Assembly (NCBI RefSeq): GCF_028743515.2
Contig: NZ_CP117969.2
Span: 2,885,501-2,949,500 of the forward strand
DNA: 64,000 nt
Source: Imtechella halotolerans
Lineage (GTDB): Bacteria > Bacteroidota > Bacteroidia > Flavobacteriales > Flavobacteriaceae
Direction: 5' to 3'
Of the stretch, positions 35,575 through 47,367 are shown in pieces (position 1 is the first letter of the stretch; every line of letters starts with the position of its first letter). The translations under genes and the position numbers were made by a program. Under the pieces are notes generated by a model, which did no database searches, had not been told where the DNA came from, and worked only from the letters and a program-made list of their open reading frames with translations.

Positions 35575-37869
35575 ATGAGAAAAGACAGATTGAGAAGGGA
35601 AGCGTTGGTATACCACGCGAAACCTCAACCGGGTAAGATTAAAATTCTACCGAGTAAGCGATATGCAACACAAAGAGACCTGGCCTTAGCCTATTCACCT
35701 GGAGTTGCAGAACCATGTTTAGAAATTGAAAAAGATGTTAATAATGCTTATAAGTATACCATAAAAGGAAACTTAGTGGCAGTTATAACAAATGGTACTG
35801 CCGTACTGGGATTGGGAGACATAGGGCCTGAGGCAGCAAAACCTGTAATGGAAGGTAAAAGTCTACTTTTTAAGATATTTGCTGATATAGACAGTATTGA
35901 TATAGAGCTTAATACCAAGGATATTGATAAATTTGTTGAAACTGTAAAAACGATTGCTCCGACCTTTGGAGGAATTAACCTAGAAGATATTAAGGCACCA
36001 GAGGCGTTCGAGATTGAGCGTAGGTTAAAAGAAGAGTTGGATATTCCTGTGATGCATGATGACCAACATGGCACGGCCATTATTTCAGCGGCAGCTTTGT
36101 TAAATGCCTTAGAATTAGCAAATAAGAAAATTGAAGAGGTAAGAATAGTGGTTAATGGAGCTGGTGCCGCAGCGGTTTCTTGTACAAAATTGTATAAGGC
36201 GTTTGGGGCAAGAGCAGAAAATATAGTGATGTTGGATAGTAAAGGGGTTATTCGTCAAGATAATCCTGATCTTTCAGAGTCTAAGAAGGAATTTGCTACC
36301 CATCGCAAGATTGATACTTTGGAGGAAGCGATGAAAGATGCTGATGTATTTATTGGACTTTCCATTGCGGATGTTGTTACTCCAGAAATGTTGCTTTCAA
36401 TGGCTGCTAATCCAATTGTGTTTGCTATGGCTAACCCTAATCCCGAGATTGGATATGATTTAGCGATAGACACCCGAAAGGATATTATTATGGCTACTGG
36501 TCGTTCTGACCACCCTAATCAGGTAAATAACGTACTTGGATTTCCTTTTATTTTTAGAGGTGCCTTAGATGTTAGGGCAACCAAAATTAATGAAGAAATG
36601 AAAATGGCAGCGGTTGTAGCATTAGCACAACTTGCTAAGGAGCCGGTGCCAGAACAAGTAAATATAGCATACGGAGAAACACGACTTACCTTTGGAAGAG
36701 AGTATATTATACCAAAACCATTTGATCCACGCCTTATAGCAACCGTTCCACCAGCCGTAGCGAAAGCAGCAATGGAGAGTGGTGTAGCCAAAGGAAGTAT
36801 TGAAGATTGGGAAAAGTATGAGGAAGAATTACTTTCTCGTTTAGGTAATGATAACAAATTGGTGCGCCTACTTCACAATCGCGCTAAAACGGAACCAAAA
36901 CGCATCGTTTTTGCAGAGGCTGATCATCTTGATGTATTAAAAGCAGCTCAAATAGCTCATGATGAAGGGATAGCTATTCCTATATTACTCGGGAATAAGG
37001 AGATTATACTAGCATTAAAAGAAGAAATTGAGTTTGATGCAGATGTAGAAATTATCGACCCAAAATCGGCAGAATGTGATAAAGTTAAAAATAGGTATGC
37101 AGAACTTTATTGGAAAATGAGAAAACGTAAAGGGACCACCCTTTATGACGCTCAAAAGAAAATACGGGAACGTAACTATTTTGCAACAATGATGGTTAAT
37201 GAAGGAGATGCTGATGGTATGATTACTGGGTATTCTCGTAGTTACCCTTCTGTGTTGCGACCTATTTTGGAAATGGTTCCTCGTGCGGTTGGGATACATA
37301 AAGTTGCTACCACCAATCTTATGATCACTGAAAGAGGTCCTATGTTTTTAGCCGATACAGCTATTAATATTGATCCTAATGGAAAGGAATTGGCTAAGAT
37401 TGCCCAAATGACCGCTGTTACGGCTCGCTTGTTTGGAATTGAACCCGTTATGGCAATGTTGTCTTATGCCAATTTTGGGTCCTCTGACAGCGAAAGTGCC
37501 TCTAAAGTTCGCGAAGCGGTTGCCTATCTCCATAAATATTATCCTGATATTTTGGTCGATGGTGAATTACAATCTGATTTTGCCTTAAATAGAGATATGT
37601 TGCAAAGTAAATTTCCTTTCTCTAAACTGGCTGGTAATAAGGTGAATACATTGATTTTTCCTAATTTGGATGCTGCAAATATTACCTATAAGCTTATGAA
37701 GGAGCTTAATAAAGCAGAATCAATAGGACCTATTATGATGGGGTTGAGCAAGCCTGTACATATTCTTCAGTTAGGTGCTAGTGTTGATGAAATGGTTAAT
37801 ATGACTGCAGTATGTGTAGTGGATGCTCAGCAAAAGGAGAAAAAACAAAAAAGTATTCTTGGCGAGTAA
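35575..37869 (+). CDS. maeB: NADP-dependent malic enzyme with C-terminal phosphotransacetylase-like domain
   Basis: A 764-residue cytoplasmic enzyme that decarboxylates malate to pyruvate with NADP, linking the TCA cycle to NADPH supply. The malic enzyme part covers about residues 1-420 (RDLALAYSPGVAEPCLEI, VMHDDQHGTAI, and the nucleotide-binding VVNGAGAAAVSC). The rest is a phosphotransacetylase-like domain, in MaeB enzymes a regulatory site for acetyl-CoA. ATG 35575 (MRKDRLRREAL) is preferred; ATG 35566 would add three residues. It is a single gene with its own terminator, divergent from the LacI regulator. Confidence 0.95.
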   Translation: MRKDRLRREALVYHAKPQPGKIKILPSKRYATQRDLALAYSPGVAEPCLEIEKDVNNAYKYTIKGNLVAVITNGTAVLGLGDIGPEAAKPVMEGKSLLFKIFADIDSIDIELNTKDIDKFVETVKTIAPTFGGINLEDIKAPEAFEIERRLKEELDIPVMHDDQHGTAIISAAALLNALELANKKIEEVRIVVNGAGAAAVSCTKLYKAFGARAENIVMLDSKGVIRQDNPDLSESKKEFATHRKIDTLEEAMKDADVFIGLSIADVVTPEMLLSMAANPIVFAMANPNPEIGYDLAIDTRKDIIMATGRSDHPNQVNNVLGFPFIFRGALDVRATKINEEMKMAAVVALAQLAKEPVPEQVNIAYGETRLTFGREYIIPKPFDPRLIATVPPAVAKAAMESGVAKGSIEDWEKYEEELLSRLGNDNKLVRLLHNRAKTEPKRIVFAEADHLDVLKAAQIAHDEGIAIPILLGNKEIILALKEEIEFDADVEIIDPKSAECDKVKNRYAELYWKMRKRKGTTLYDAQKKIRERNYFATMMVNEGDADGMITGYSRSYPSVLRPILEMVPRAVGIHKVATTNLMITERGPMFLADTAINIDPNGKELAKIAQMTAVTARLFGIEPVMAMLSYANFGSSDSESASKVREAVAYLHKYYPDILVDGELQSDFALNRDMLQSKFPFSKLAGNKVNTLIFPNLDAANITYKLMKELNKAESIGPIMMGLSKPVHILQLGASVDEMVNMTAVCVVDAQQKEKKQKSILGE

Positions 37870-37892
37870 GCTAATTCAATTTATAGTAGAAA

Positions 37893-37928
37893 TAAAGCCT
37901 CTGAGAAATCAACTTAGAGGCTTTTTCT
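37893..37928 (+). terminator. Terminator of maeB
   Basis: The stem AAGCCTCTGAG (37895-37905) with CTTAGAGGCTT (37913-37923) contains one G-T pair and runs into T-rich sequence, 25 bases after the maeB stop. Confidence 0.83.
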
Positions 37929-38016
37929 TTTTACAAACGCTAAAATTCAATGTGGTGCATGAATTTATTTTTAAATTAGTGCCATAATATCTTACAAACC
38001 TCAAGTTGTATATTTT

Positions 38017-38598
38017 ATGATAACCCATATTCAAGGAAAACTTGTAGAAAAAAATCCCACCCATGTCATTATTGATTGCAATGGAGTTGGGTATTTTATT
38101 AATATCTCTTTACATACATTTTCTCAGGTTCCAGATAAAGAGCACCTTCGCTTGTATACTCATTTATTAGTTCGAGAAGATGCACATGTACTATATGGTT
38201 TTTATGAAAAGGTTGAAAGAGAGATTTTTGGGCTTTTACTCTCTGTTTCTGGTGTAGGAGCCAGCACCGCGAGAACCATGTTATCTTCCTTAACACCTTC
38301 ACAAGTCAGAGATGCTATTGCTCATGGTGATGTGGCAACTATTCAATCTATCAAAGGGATTGGTGCAAAAACAGCACAGAGGGTTATCTTGGACCTAAAG
38401 GATAAGATGCTAAAAATCTTTGGTATTGACGAAGTTTCTCATCCTCAAAGCAATACAAATAAAGAAGAAGCGTTATCTGCTTTAGAGGTCTTAGGTTTTG
38501 TTAGGAAACAGGCTGAAAAGGTCGTTGATAAAATTGTAAAAGACGAATTGGATTTGAGTGTAGAAGATATTATTAAGAAGGCACTTAAAAATTTATAA
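38017..38598 (+). CDS. ruvA: Holliday junction DNA helicase subunit RuvA
   Basis: A 193-residue protein that binds four-way junctions and loads RuvB. It has the OB-fold domain (about 1-62), the two helix-hairpin-helix motifs (LSVSGVGASTARTML and SIKGIGAKTAQRVIL), and the C-terminal RuvB-binding three-helix domain after a short flexible linker. ATG 38017 gives the standard start MITHIQGKLVEKNP. Its stop codon shares one base with the sprA ATG. Confidence 0.96.
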   Translation: MITHIQGKLVEKNPTHVIIDCNGVGYFINISLHTFSQVPDKEHLRLYTHLLVREDAHVLYGFYEKVEREIFGLLLSVSGVGASTARTMLSSLTPSQVRDAIAHGDVATIQSIKGIGAKTAQRVILDLKDKMLKIFGIDEVSHPQSNTNKEEALSALEVLGFVRKQAEKVVDKIVKDELDLSVEDIIKKALKNL

Positions 38599-41500
38599 TG
38601 AAATTCATAACCAACCCATTCAAAATAACTAAATATTGGTGTGGATTTTTTGTGATATTTTTTTTAGGAACAATAGCTGTTCATTCACAGAATCCGCCCA
38701 ATGACACACCTCAGGATACCACTCAGGTGGGTATAGCATTGGGGCAAATATTACTTAAAAACCCTAATAGTATTGTTTTAAAATATAAGTATGATCCATT
38801 GCTGGATCGTTATGTCTATTCTGAAAGTGTTGCTGGATTTAATATCAAACATCCACTTATACTTTCTAGGAAACAATATGAGGATTTAGTTTTTCAAGAA
38901 GGGCTGAAAGATTATTTCAAGCAAAAAGTCAGTGCTGTGTCTGGTCGAGGTGTAAATGCGGAGGAGGCAAGGAAAAATTTACTTCCTAATGTATATGTGA
39001 ACTCTAATTTTTTCGAGTCCATTTTTGGCGGAAACACCATTGAGGTGGTGCCACAGGGAAGTGTGGCTATGGATCTAGGATTGCGATTTGTGAAAAATGA
39101 TAATCCAGCATTAACCCCCAGAAATAGAAGAAATGTTAGTTTTGATTTTGATCAGCGAATAAATTTAAGCTTGCTGGGTAAGGTAGGAGAGAAGCTTACA
39201 GTTTCTGCTCAATACGATACTGAGGCTTCTTTTGATTTTCAGAATCTTATTAAGTTAGAATATACACCTAATGAGGATGATATTATTAGGAAAATAGAGG
39301 TTGGTAATGTCAATATGCCTCTAAATAGTTCTCTTATAACAGGTGCTCAAAGTTTATTTGGTGTAAAAACCGAATTGCAGTTTGGGAAAACCCGAGTGAC
39401 GGGTGTCTTTTCAGAACAACGTTCTCAAACTAATACGGTCGTTGCTCAAGGTGGAGGTACATTGAATAATTTTGAGATATTAGCCCTGGATTATGATGAA
39501 GACAGAAACTTCTTTTTATCACATTTCTTTAGAGATCAATATGATCAAGCCCTAGAAACGTATCCTTGGATAAGGAGTCAAGTTCAGATAACACGGTTAG
39601 AAGTATGGGTAACTAATCGAGGTCAACAAACAAATAATGTAAGAAATATAGTGGCTCTTCAAGATTTAGGTGAGCCTAATCCCGATAATACACGAATAAA
39701 TACCAATGCACCCGGAGGATTTTTTAATAGTCTTCCTTCTGGATTACTTCCACGAAACGGGGCCAATGATTACGATCCTACTCAAATTGGGAGCACTTCT
39801 GTACTTACGCAAGCTATACGTGACGTGGCCACAATACAAAGTGGGTTTGGTTCTTTGTCGGCGTCTGTCAATCAAGGGTTTGATTATGGTGTTATTGAAA
39901 ATGCAAGAAAATTAGAGGAGGGTCGTGATTATCGATTGGATACTCAATTAGGATATATTTCCTTAAGTCAACGCTTAAGTAACGATGAAGTCTTAGCTGT
40001 TGCGTATCAATATACATATCAGGGAGGTGTTTATCAGGTAGGGGAGTTTGCTAATGATGGGATAAGCGCTACAACTGTAGATGTAGGGAATAGCCAAGTG
40101 GTTAATAGCAACTTGGTGTTAAAAATGTTGAAAAGTAACATTACCAATGTTCAAGATCCTATTTGGGACTTGATGATGAAAAATATTTATTCCACCGGAG
40201 CATTTCAATTGAGTCAAGAAGATTTTAAGTTGAATATTTTATATACAGATCCATCACCTGTAAACTATATTTCTCCAGTAGATCCTGGATCATGGCCGGC
40301 AGGATTGGAAGAGCGAATTTTATTAGATGTTTTTAATTTTGATAGATTAAATATATACAATGACTACCAAAATGGTGGAGATGGTTTTTTTGACTATTTG
40401 CCGGGTATTACTATTGATGCTCAGTATGGGCGAATCATTTTTACAAAGAAAGAACCGTTTGGAGATTATATGCATACTTTGTTAGGTGGAGGAAATTATG
40501 AGCAACCAACTACCTACAACCCAAATCAAGAAAAGTATGTATTTAAAAATATGTACTCCCAAACTAAAGCAGCTGCTTTAGAGGATAGTGATAAAAATAA
40601 GTTTCAAATTAAGGGTAGGTATAAGTCCCAAGGAAGCGGGGGCATTTCTCTTGGAGCATTTAATGTTCCTAGGGGATCGGTTACAGTAAGAGCTGGTGGT
40701 CGTACGCTTCAAGAAGGGATAGATTACACAGTTAATTACCCTGCTGGTACTGTACAAATAATGGACCCAAGTTTAGAGGCTTCGAACATTCCGATTGAAG
40801 TTTCAGTAGAGAACACTGTTATTTTTGGTCAGCAAACACGTCGTTTTACCGGATTCAATGTAGAGCATCAGTTCAATGAAAAATTCATGATGGGCGCTAC
40901 ACTATTAAATTTAAGTGAACGTCCACTTACGCAAAAATCAAATTTTGGACAAGAATCAGTGAACAACACTATTTTTGGTTTTAATGGTAACTATTCTGCT
41001 GAACTTCCATTCCTTACTCGTTTGGTCAATAAATTACCTAACATAGATACGGATGCACCATCAAATATATCGGTTAGAGGAGAAATGGCTTATTTGTTGC
41101 CAGGTTCACCAAAGAATGATAGTTTTGAAGGAGAAACTACGGCCTATGTAGATGATTTTGAGGGCTCTCAAACAACAATAGACTTGCGCTCTCCATTGGC
41201 ATGGTCCATGTCAAGTGTACCGTTGGAATTCGTTCCCAATGGCCAGCTTTACGGAAGTGCTCCTGATGATCCCGATAACTTATTAAATGGTTATGGAAGA
41301 ACTAAAATGGCATGGTATACCATTGATCCAATTTTTTATGGTCCGCAACGACCTTCTGAAATTAGTAATGCGGATATTTCTTCCAATGCTACCCGCAGAA
41401 TCTTTATTGATGAAATTTTTCCTCAAGTAGATGTGGCACAAGGTCAGACTACTATTCAGACGACTCTTGATTTAGCCTATTTTCCTTCTTCCAAAGGGCC

Positions 41501-44500
41501 GTATAATAACAATCCTAATTTCGGTAGTTTAGCTTCAGATTCTAAATGGGGTGGGATTATGCGAGGAATAACTTCCACCAATTTCGAACAAAGTAATGTG
41601 GAATACATTCAGTTTTGGGTTATGGATCCATATGAGCCAGGAAATGGGAATTCTGGTGGAGAGTTGGTATTTAATATTGGGAATATTTCAGAAGACGTGT
41701 TGAAAGATGGGCGGAAACAATATGAAAATGGATTACCTGGAGCAACTGGCAATACTGGAGTGTTGAATACCTCATGGGGGAAAGTTCCTGTGGCTCAATC
41801 ACTGGTATACGCCTTTGATGCTGAGGCTGCCAATCGAAGTTTGCAAGATTTAGGTATGGATGGACTCGATGATTCAGAAGAAGCTTCAATTTATACTAAC
41901 AATGTTGTAGAATCACCCTTAGACCCAGCCTTAGATAATTATCAATATTACTTGGATGCTAATGGTGATATCCTTACAAGGTATTTGAATTACAATGGTC
42001 TACAAAGTAATTCTCCTGTGCAGGTAAGCAATACCAATCGAGGTTCGACTACCCTTCCAGATGTTGAAGATGTGAATAGAGATAATACGATGAATACAGT
42101 AAATAGCTATTACGAGTACCGTATTTCAATAAAGCCTAATATGCAACGCACCGATAGATATGTGACAGATATTAAAGAGGTTGAAGTGACTGTGCCTGAT
42201 GGAGGGACTGCAACCACTCGTTGGATACAGTTTAAAATTCCTATTAAAACCCCAGACAACAGTTATGGAGGAATTAATGATTTACGTTCTATAAGTCATA
42301 TGAGAATGTATTTGACTGGATTTGACCAAAATACAATTTTACGTTTTGGTACGTTAGATTTAGTAAGGGGGGATTGGCGTACATATACTGCTACTTTGCA
42401 AACAGATTTAGATAATCCTTCGGATGATGGCACCTACATAGATGTAAATACGGTTAATATCATTGAGAATGAAAATCGAACTCCGATACCATATCGCATG
42501 CCTCCTGGTGTATTGCGAGAACAACTCAATAACAATAATACCATCATTCGTCAGAATGAACAATCTCTTTCCTTTGCAGTATGTGATTTAGAATCTAATG
42601 ATTCAAGAGCAGTATTTAAAAATATTAATGTGGATCTCAGACAGTATAAACGCCTTAAAATGTTTGTTCATGCTGAGGCCTACAAAAGTAATTTTTTAGG
42701 AGATAATGATTTAGTAGCATTCATTCGAATAGGTACTGATTTTAATCAGAATTTTTACCAAGTCGAAATTCCACTTGAAGTCACTAATCCAGGGGCTTCT
42801 ACCTCGGAAGAAATATGGCCAGCGAGTAATAATTTTGATATTCCTCTAGAATTGCTTACCAAGCTTAAGGCGGTAGGTATCTCTAATCAAACGCTCTCCA
42901 ATATAGTTTTCTATGATGAAAACTTAAACGAAGTGTTAGAAAATGCACCTCGCGAAACTGGTAAAATGCGTTTAGCCATTAAGGGAAACCCTTCTATTGG
43001 TAATATTCGTTCTCTAATGATTGGAGTTAAGAATGCAACTAATAGTTATGTTTGTGGGGAAGTTTGGTTTAACGAACTTCGTTTAGCTGAACTTGACAAT
43101 AAAGGAGGATGGGCAGCGATTGCTGCTGTAGATGCCAATGTTGCTGATTTTGCAACTATTTCTGCAACAGGACGTGTTAGTACGGTAGGTTTTGGTAGCC
43201 TTGAGTCCATGCCTAATCAGCGTTCAAGGGAAGAAATTAAACAATATGACGTTGTGACTAATGTGAATGCCGGGCAGTTGCTTCCTAAAGAATGGGGAGT
43301 TCAGTTACCTGTCAATTATGGGTATTCACGAGAGCTGGTTACGCCTGAATTTGATCCTTTGTATCAAGATATTAAGCTTGAAGATAGATTAAACGCTGCG
43401 TCATCAGGAGCTGAACGTAAAGTCATCCGTCGTCAGGCTGAAGATTTGACAACTAGGAAAAGTATTAATTTCATAGGTGTTCGTAAGGACTTGGGAGAAG
43501 AGCAGAAACAACGTTTTTATAATGTAGAGAATTTCACTTTGAATTATTCATATAATGTCCTAGAGCATCGAGATTTTGAAATAGAAGAGTTGAAAGATCA
43601 GAATGTTCGTGCAGGATTTCTATATGCTTATACTTTTCAACCTACGGTGGTTGAACCTTTCAAGAAGTCTGACTCCCTTTTCAGAGGGAAATATTGGAGA
43701 TGGCTTAAAGAATTGAATTTTAATGTTTTGCCTTCAAGTATAACCTTAAATTCGAATATTACTCGGAGATTCAACCAACAACGATTTCGACAGGTATATT
43801 TAGATGGAGAAGACCCTTCGCTTCAATTAGGATTGCCGGAATTACAGCAACGCAATTTCTTATTTGATTGGCAGTATGCGATTAATTATAATTTGACTAA
43901 ATCATTGCGATTTAATTTTACGGCTTCCAACAATAATATAGTTCGTAATTATTACGGGGAAGACGAATTTGGAGATCGAATCATTCGAGATGATCTTGGA
44001 ATTTGGGATGGTTTTTGGAATGTGGGTGAACCTAACCGCCATGCAACTCGCCTTCAACTTAACTATGAATTGCCATTTAATAAAATCCCTTTCCTGGCTT
44101 TTGTTGGGGGGACCTATAGTTATACTGGGGATTTTGACTGGCAAAGAGGATCTGATGTATTGGCTGAAGTAGCTAATCAAAGGATAAATACGATACAGAA
44201 TGCAAACACCCATACCTTAAATACCAATTTGAGCTTAGATCGACTCTATAAATATATAGGGCTTGAGAAAAAGACAAATGCTCCGACACGTAGGGTGAAT
44301 TCAGGATTGCCTCCAGGAAATACATCGTCAAATAACGTTGTCAATAAACCAGATAGTGATGCTAAGTTTTTTAATACTGTAGTTGACATTCTTACGGTTG
44401 TTAAACGAATAAATATAAATTATTCTGAAAACAACAGTAAAGCTCTGCCGGGATATACACGTACTATAGGGTTTATTGGAACATTAAAACCATCTCCAGG

Positions 44501-45731
44501 GTTTATTTTTGGAAGTCAGGCGGATATTCGTTACGAAGCTGCTAAAAATGGATGGCTTACTACCTTTCCTGAGTTTAATCAGCAATATATGCAGGTCAAT
44601 AATACACAATTGGGAATAACAGCTAATTTAGAGCCTTTGCCAGATTTGAAAGTTGACTTGATAGCTGATAGGCAAAATGCTGAAAACTATGCTGAGAACT
44701 TCAGAGTAAATACTCTTGGAGCTGGTGAGTATGAGTATGAAAAACTGGTAGGAAATAACATAGGGAATTTTAATATTTCTACTTTAATGATTAAAACTGC
44801 CTTTGCAGAATCAGATGCAGTTTCGTCATCAACTTTTGAGGATTTTAAAGGGAATCGTTTGGCTATTGCCCAACGTTTAGCATTGGCTAGAGGAATAGAT
44901 ATTAATAATCCCGCTAATTTGGATGCTGAAGGCTATCCATTAGGGTATGGAAAAAATAACCAAGCTGTCCTATTGCCGGCATTTTATGCTGCCTATACCG
45001 GCACAGATGTTAATAAAGTATCATTAAAGGCAATGCGCAATATTCCGATACCAGGATGGACTCTGAAGTATACTGGGTTGATGAGATTGGATTGGTTTAA
45101 AAAGAACTTTAAGCGTTTTTCAGTTTCCCATGGTTATCGATCAAGTTATAGTTTAAATGCATTTAGAACCAATTTGGAGTATGATCAAAATAATCCAGAT
45201 GCTTTGGATCAAGGGGGTAATTTTAGAAATAAAAACTTATACACCAATATTAATTTAGTAGAGCAGTTTAATCCTTTAGTTCGTTTGGATTTTGAAATGA
45301 ATAATTCAATAAGTATCTTGACGGAATTACGTAAGGATAGAACACTATCCTTGAGTTTAGATAATAACTATCTTACTGAAATGCGTGGTGATGAATATAC
45401 CGTTGGTATGGGATATAGAATTAAAGACGTACGCTTTGTTACAAATATAGGTGGCAATAGAACCACCTTGCGCAGTGATTTGAATTTGAAGGCAGATGTT
45501 TCTATGAGAGATAACATAACTGTTATTAGGAATATGGAAATTGACAACAATCAGGTTACTTCGGGGCAAAAGTTGTGGTCATTGAAGTTTACCGCTGATT
45601 ACGCGGTAAGTAAAAACCTAACTACATTGTTTTATTATGATCATACTTTCTCAAAGTTTGCTATTTCTACTGCTTTCCCTCTGACTACAATTCGATCCGG
45701 AATAACTTTGCGATATAATTTTGGAAATTAA
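38598..45731 (+). CDS. sprA: Type IX secretion system outer-membrane translocon SprA (SOV)
   Basis: A 2377-residue protein, the giant beta-barrel through which type IX cargo crosses the outer membrane. Length and start are typical: a signal peptide ends near AVHSQ (residue 31), followed by the [14 protein letters not shown] and [13 protein letters not shown] blocks and the conserved [17 protein letters not shown]. It needs SprA-associated partners and the GldKLMN motor, none of which lie in this window. It supports gliding and secretion of proteins with a C-terminal type A or B signal. It follows ruvA with a one-base overlap, a gene order I recall from other Flavobacteriia. Confidence 0.97.
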   Translation: MKFITNPFKITKYWCGFFVIFFLGTIAVHSQNPPNDTPQDTTQVGIALGQILLKNPNSIVLKYKYDPLLDRYVYSESVAGFNIKHPLILSRKQYEDLVFQEGLKDYFKQKVSAVSGRGVNAEEARKNLLPNVYVNSNFFESIFGGNTIEVVPQGSVAMDLGLRFVKNDNPALTPRNRRNVSFDFDQRINLSLLGKVGEKLTVSAQYDTEASFDFQNLIKLEYTPNEDDIIRKIEVGNVNMPLNSSLITGAQSLFGVKTELQFGKTRVTGVFSEQRSQTNTVVAQGGGTLNNFEILALDYDEDRNFFLSHFFRDQYDQALETYPWIRSQVQITRLEVWVTNRGQQTNNVRNIVALQDLGEPNPDNTRINTNAPGGFFNSLPSGLLPRNGANDYDPTQIGSTSVLTQAIRDVATIQSGFGSLSASVNQGFDYGVIENARKLEEGRDYRLDTQLGYISLSQRLSNDEVLAVAYQYTYQGGVYQVGEFANDGISATTVDVGNSQVVNSNLVLKMLKSNITNVQDPIWDLMMKNIYSTGAFQLSQEDFKLNILYTDPSPVNYISPVDPGSWPAGLEERILLDVFNFDRLNIYNDYQNGGDGFFDYLPGITIDAQYGRIIFTKKEPFGDYMHTLLGGGNYEQPTTYNPNQEKYVFKNMYSQTKAAALEDSDKNKFQIKGRYKSQGSGGISLGAFNVPRGSVTVRAGGRTLQEGIDYTVNYPAGTVQIMDPSLEASNIPIEVSVENTVIFGQQTRRFTGFNVEHQFNEKFMMGATLLNLSERPLTQKSNFGQESVNNTIFGFNGNYSAELPFLTRLVNKLPNIDTDAPSNISVRGEMAYLLPGSPKNDSFEGETTAYVDDFEGSQTTIDLRSPLAWSMSSVPLEFVPNGQLYGSAPDDPDNLLNGYGRTKMAWYTIDPIFYGPQRPSEISNADISSNATRRIFIDEIFPQVDVAQGQTTIQTTLDLAYFPSSKGPYNNNPNFGSLASDSKWGGIMRGITSTNFEQSNVEYIQFWVMDPYEPGNGNSGGELVFNIGNISEDVLKDGRKQYENGLPGATGNTGVLNTSWGKVPVAQSLVYAFDAEAANRSLQDLGMDGLDDSEEASIYTNNVVESPLDPALDNYQYYLDANGDILTRYLNYNGLQSNSPVQVSNTNRGSTTLPDVEDVNRDNTMNTVNSYYEYRISIKPNMQRTDRYVTDIKEVEVTVPDGGTATTRWIQFKIPIKTPDNSYGGINDLRSISHMRMYLTGFDQNTILRFGTLDLVRGDWRTYTATLQTDLDNPSDDGTYIDVNTVNIIENENRTPIPYRMPPGVLREQLNNNNTIIRQNEQSLSFAVCDLESNDSRAVFKNINVDLRQYKRLKMFVHAEAYKSNFLGDNDLVAFIRIGTDFNQNFYQVEIPLEVTNPGASTSEEIWPASNNFDIPLELLTKLKAVGISNQTLSNIVFYDENLNEVLENAPRETGKMRLAIKGNPSIGNIRSLMIGVKNATNSYVCGEVWFNELRLAELDNKGGWAAIAAVDANVADFATISATGRVSTVGFGSLESMPNQRSREEIKQYDVVTNVNAGQLLPKEWGVQLPVNYGYSRELVTPEFDPLYQDIKLEDRLNAASSGAERKVIRRQAEDLTTRKSINFIGVRKDLGEEQKQRFYNVENFTLNYSYNVLEHRDFEIEELKDQNVRAGFLYAYTFQPTVVEPFKKSDSLFRGKYWRWLKELNFNVLPSSITLNSNITRRFNQQRFRQVYLDGEDPSLQLGLPELQQRNFLFDWQYAINYNLTKSLRFNFTASNNNIVRNYYGEDEFGDRIIRDDLGIWDGFWNVGEPNRHATRLQLNYELPFNKIPFLAFVGGTYSYTGDFDWQRGSDVLAEVANQRINTIQNANTHTLNTNLSLDRLYKYIGLEKKTNAPTRRVNSGLPPGNTSSNNVVNKPDSDAKFFNTVVDILTVVKRININYSENNSKALPGYTRTIGFIGTLKPSPGFIFGSQADIRYEAAKNGWLTTFPEFNQQYMQVNNTQLGITANLEPLPDLKVDLIADRQNAENYAENFRVNTLGAGEYEYEKLVGNNIGNFNISTLMIKTAFAESDAVSSSTFEDFKGNRLAIAQRLALARGIDINNPANLDAEGYPLGYGKNNQAVLLPAFYAAYTGTDVNKVSLKAMRNIPIPGWTLKYTGLMRLDWFKKNFKRFSVSHGYRSSYSLNAFRTNLEYDQNNPDALDQGGNFRNKNLYTNINLVEQFNPLVRLDFEMNNSISILTELRKDRTLSLSLDNNYLTEMRGDEYTVGMGYRIKDVRFVTNIGGNRTTLRSDLNLKADVSMRDNITVIRNMEIDNNQVTSGQKLWSLKFTADYAVSKNLTTLFYYDHTFSKFAISTAFPLTTIRSGITLRYNFGN

Positions 45732-45741
45732 CGAGGAGATA

Positions 45742-45773
45742 TTTGAAAAGTAACCCCAAAAAAGATACATTTG
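45742..45773 (+). promoter_or_regulatory. Consensus Bacteroidota promoter for gcvH
   Basis: TTTG at 45742-45745, a 20-base spacer and TACATTTG at 45766-45773. It lies inside the apparent N-terminal extension of gcvH and therefore decides its start in favour of ATG 45800. Confidence 0.8.
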
Positions 45774-45799
45774 CACATATCATTTTATACTACAACACA

Positions 45800-46180
45800 A
45801 TGAATATACCAGCTGAATTAAAGTACACAAAAGATCACGAATGGGTGAAAATTGACGGTGATGTTGCTACCGTGGGAATTACTGACTTTGCCCAAGGAGA
45901 ATTAGGAGATATTGTTTATGTGGAAGTGGAAACTGTTGATGAAACTCTTGATAAAGATGAAGTTTTTGGAACAGTTGAGGCTGTTAAAACAGTATCTGAT
46001 TTATTTTTACCATTAACGGGTGAGATTATTGAATTTAACACAGAATTAGAAACAGAGCCTGAAAAAGTAAACAACGATCCTTATGGAGATGGTTGGATGA
46101 TTAAGGTAAGATTTTCTGATGACGCTGAGGTTGAAGCCTTGCTTTCAAGTGAGCAGTATAAAGAACTAATTGGTGTTTAA
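45800..46180 (+). CDS. gcvH: Glycine cleavage system H protein
   Basis: A 126-residue lipoyl carrier that shuttles the aminomethyl group between the P, T and L proteins of glycine cleavage. The lipoylated lysine is Lys63 in [15 protein letters not shown] 45800 gives the usual start [20 protein letters not shown]; the longer frame from TTG 45743 would contain a full promoter and is rejected. The P and T protein genes are not nearby. The vanZ-like gene overlaps its 3' end by 8 bases. Confidence 0.96.
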   Translation: MNIPAELKYTKDHEWVKIDGDVATVGITDFAQGELGDIVYVEVETVDETLDKDEVFGTVEAVKTVSDLFLPLTGEIIEFNTELETEPEKVNNDPYGDGWMIKVRFSDDAEVEALLSSEQYKELIGV

Positions 46181-46565
46181 GAAACATTTTTTTAAAATAC
46201 TTTTTATAAGCTGGGTGATTGTGATATCAATTCTCAGCTTATTTTCGTTTAACGCTCAAGCTATTAATATGCAAGGAGGTGATAAGTTGGCACACTTCCT
46301 ATTTTATAGCATTTTTACTCTTTTAATGATAGCTACCCTGAGATATGAATGCTCAGGTAAATTTCCTTTTTGGAAGATAGTTGTATTAAGCGGGGTTCTT
46401 GCTTTCTTATTTGGGGTGTTTATAGAGTTTTGCCAAGACTATTTTACAACTAACCGTATGATGGAAGTTAAAGATATACAGGCTAATGCGTTAGGCATAG
46501 TTTTTGCAATTCTAATTATCAAACCAATTGAGCCTTTATTAGAAGCATTAAAAAGAAAAATTTAA
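46173..46565 (+). CDS. VanZ-like family membrane protein
   Basis: A 130-residue inner-membrane protein with about four hydrophobic segments and the VanZ-like signature: [18 protein letters not shown], then [26 protein letters not shown]. The function is unknown; VanZ itself gives low-level teicoplanin resistance, which should not be transferred to this protein. The first ATG in frame is internal (46269) and would delete the first helix, so a GTG start at 46173 is proposed, with TTG 46170 as the alternative. It overlaps gcvH by 8 bases and is probably translationally coupled to it. Confidence 0.82.
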   Translation: MFKKHFFKILFISWVIVISILSLFSFNAQAINMQGGDKLAHFLFYSIFTLLMIATLRYECSGKFPFWKIVVLSGVLAFLFGVFIEFCQDYFTTNRMMEVKDIQANALGIVFAILIIKPIEPLLEALKRKI

Positions 46566-46617
46566 TTGCTTTTAATTGAAATATATTTTTAAATTAGCAA
46601 ACACAAAAAATAGAATT

Positions 46618-47319
46618 ATGGAACTCAAGAAAAATCCTAAAGCCGACTTAACCAAGAGAAGTGGTTTATACTTTGCGATTGGGTTGGCCTTAATTTTAGG
46701 TCTTACGTATTTGGGAATGGAATGGAAGACGTATGATAAGGTTAATGATTTCGTTCATACAATTCAGGTAGATGATGATCTTACCGAAGATATTCCTATT
46801 ACTGAGCAATTAAATACACCGCCACCGCCACCAGCCCCTGAGGTAATTGAGGTTGTTGAAGATGAAGCTGAAGTAGAGGAAAAGGTAATTCAGTCTACTG
46901 AGGTTCAAAAGGAAGAGAAAATCGTAAAGGTTGATGATATTAAGGAGGTAGAGGAGGTTATCGATGTAGACGTGCCTTTTGCAGTTATTGAAGATAAACC
47001 TATGTTTCCTGGATGTGAGAATGTTTCTAAAGATAAGCAATTCGATTGCTTTAAATCTAAATTGGATGATCACGTTCGTAAAACCTTCCGTTATCCTGAA
47101 ATAGCTCAAGAAATGGGCGTGCAAGGTAGAGTTTATGTTAGCTTTCGTATAAATAAAGATGGTACCATTACCGTATTAAATACTCGAAGTCCAGATAAAA
47201 ACCTTGATGCTGAAGCGCGACGTATTATTGAGAAGTTACCAAAATTAATACCTGGAAAACAACGTGGTAAACCGACTCCGGTAACCTTTGCCTATCCAAT
47301 TGTGTTTAAATTGAACTAG
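46618..47319 (+). CDS. tonB: Energy transducer TonB
   Basis: A 233-residue protein that couples inner-membrane proton-motive force to outer-membrane receptors such as SusC. One N-terminal helix lies at about 16-34 (GLYFAIGLALILGLTYLGM). A proline-rich and Glu/Val-rich periplasmic linker follows (TPPPPPAPEVIEVVEDEAE). The C-terminal TonB domain covers about 150-233 (YPEIAQEMGVQGRVYVSFRI, ending FAYPIVFKLN). ATG 46618 (MELKKNPKADL) is chosen over TTG 46576. ExbB and ExbD are not in the window. Confidence 0.93.
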   Translation: MELKKNPKADLTKRSGLYFAIGLALILGLTYLGMEWKTYDKVNDFVHTIQVDDDLTEDIPITEQLNTPPPPPAPEVIEVVEDEAEVEEKVIQSTEVQKEEKIVKVDDIKEVEEVIDVDVPFAVIEDKPMFPGCENVSKDKQFDCFKSKLDDHVRKTFRYPEIAQEMGVQGRVYVSFRINKDGTITVLNTRSPDKNLDAEARRIIEKLPKLIPGKQRGKPTPVTFAYPIVFKLN

Positions 47320-47336
47320 TGTTCCAATGCTATATA

Positions 47337-47367
47337 AGAAAAACCCGAGAATTTCTCGGGTTTTTTT
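47337..47367 (+). terminator. Terminator of tonB
   Basis: The hairpin CCCGAG/CTCGGG (47344-47349 with 47355-47360), with A-run and T-run flanks, lies 20 bases after the tonB stop. Confidence 0.87.

Noticed and set aside
35748-36857. Several antisense frames within maeB (up to 112 codons)
   Set aside because: They are opposite-strand reflections of maeB codon use, with no start context or known domain.
43902-44213. Antisense frame of 103 codons within sprA
   Set aside because: The sprA frame is unambiguous here; the antisense product has no family features.
45743-45799. N-terminal extension of GcvH from TTG 45743, despite an AGGAG-like stretch upstream
   Set aside because: The extension contains a complete -33/-7 promoter, and the H protein family starts at MNIPAELKY.
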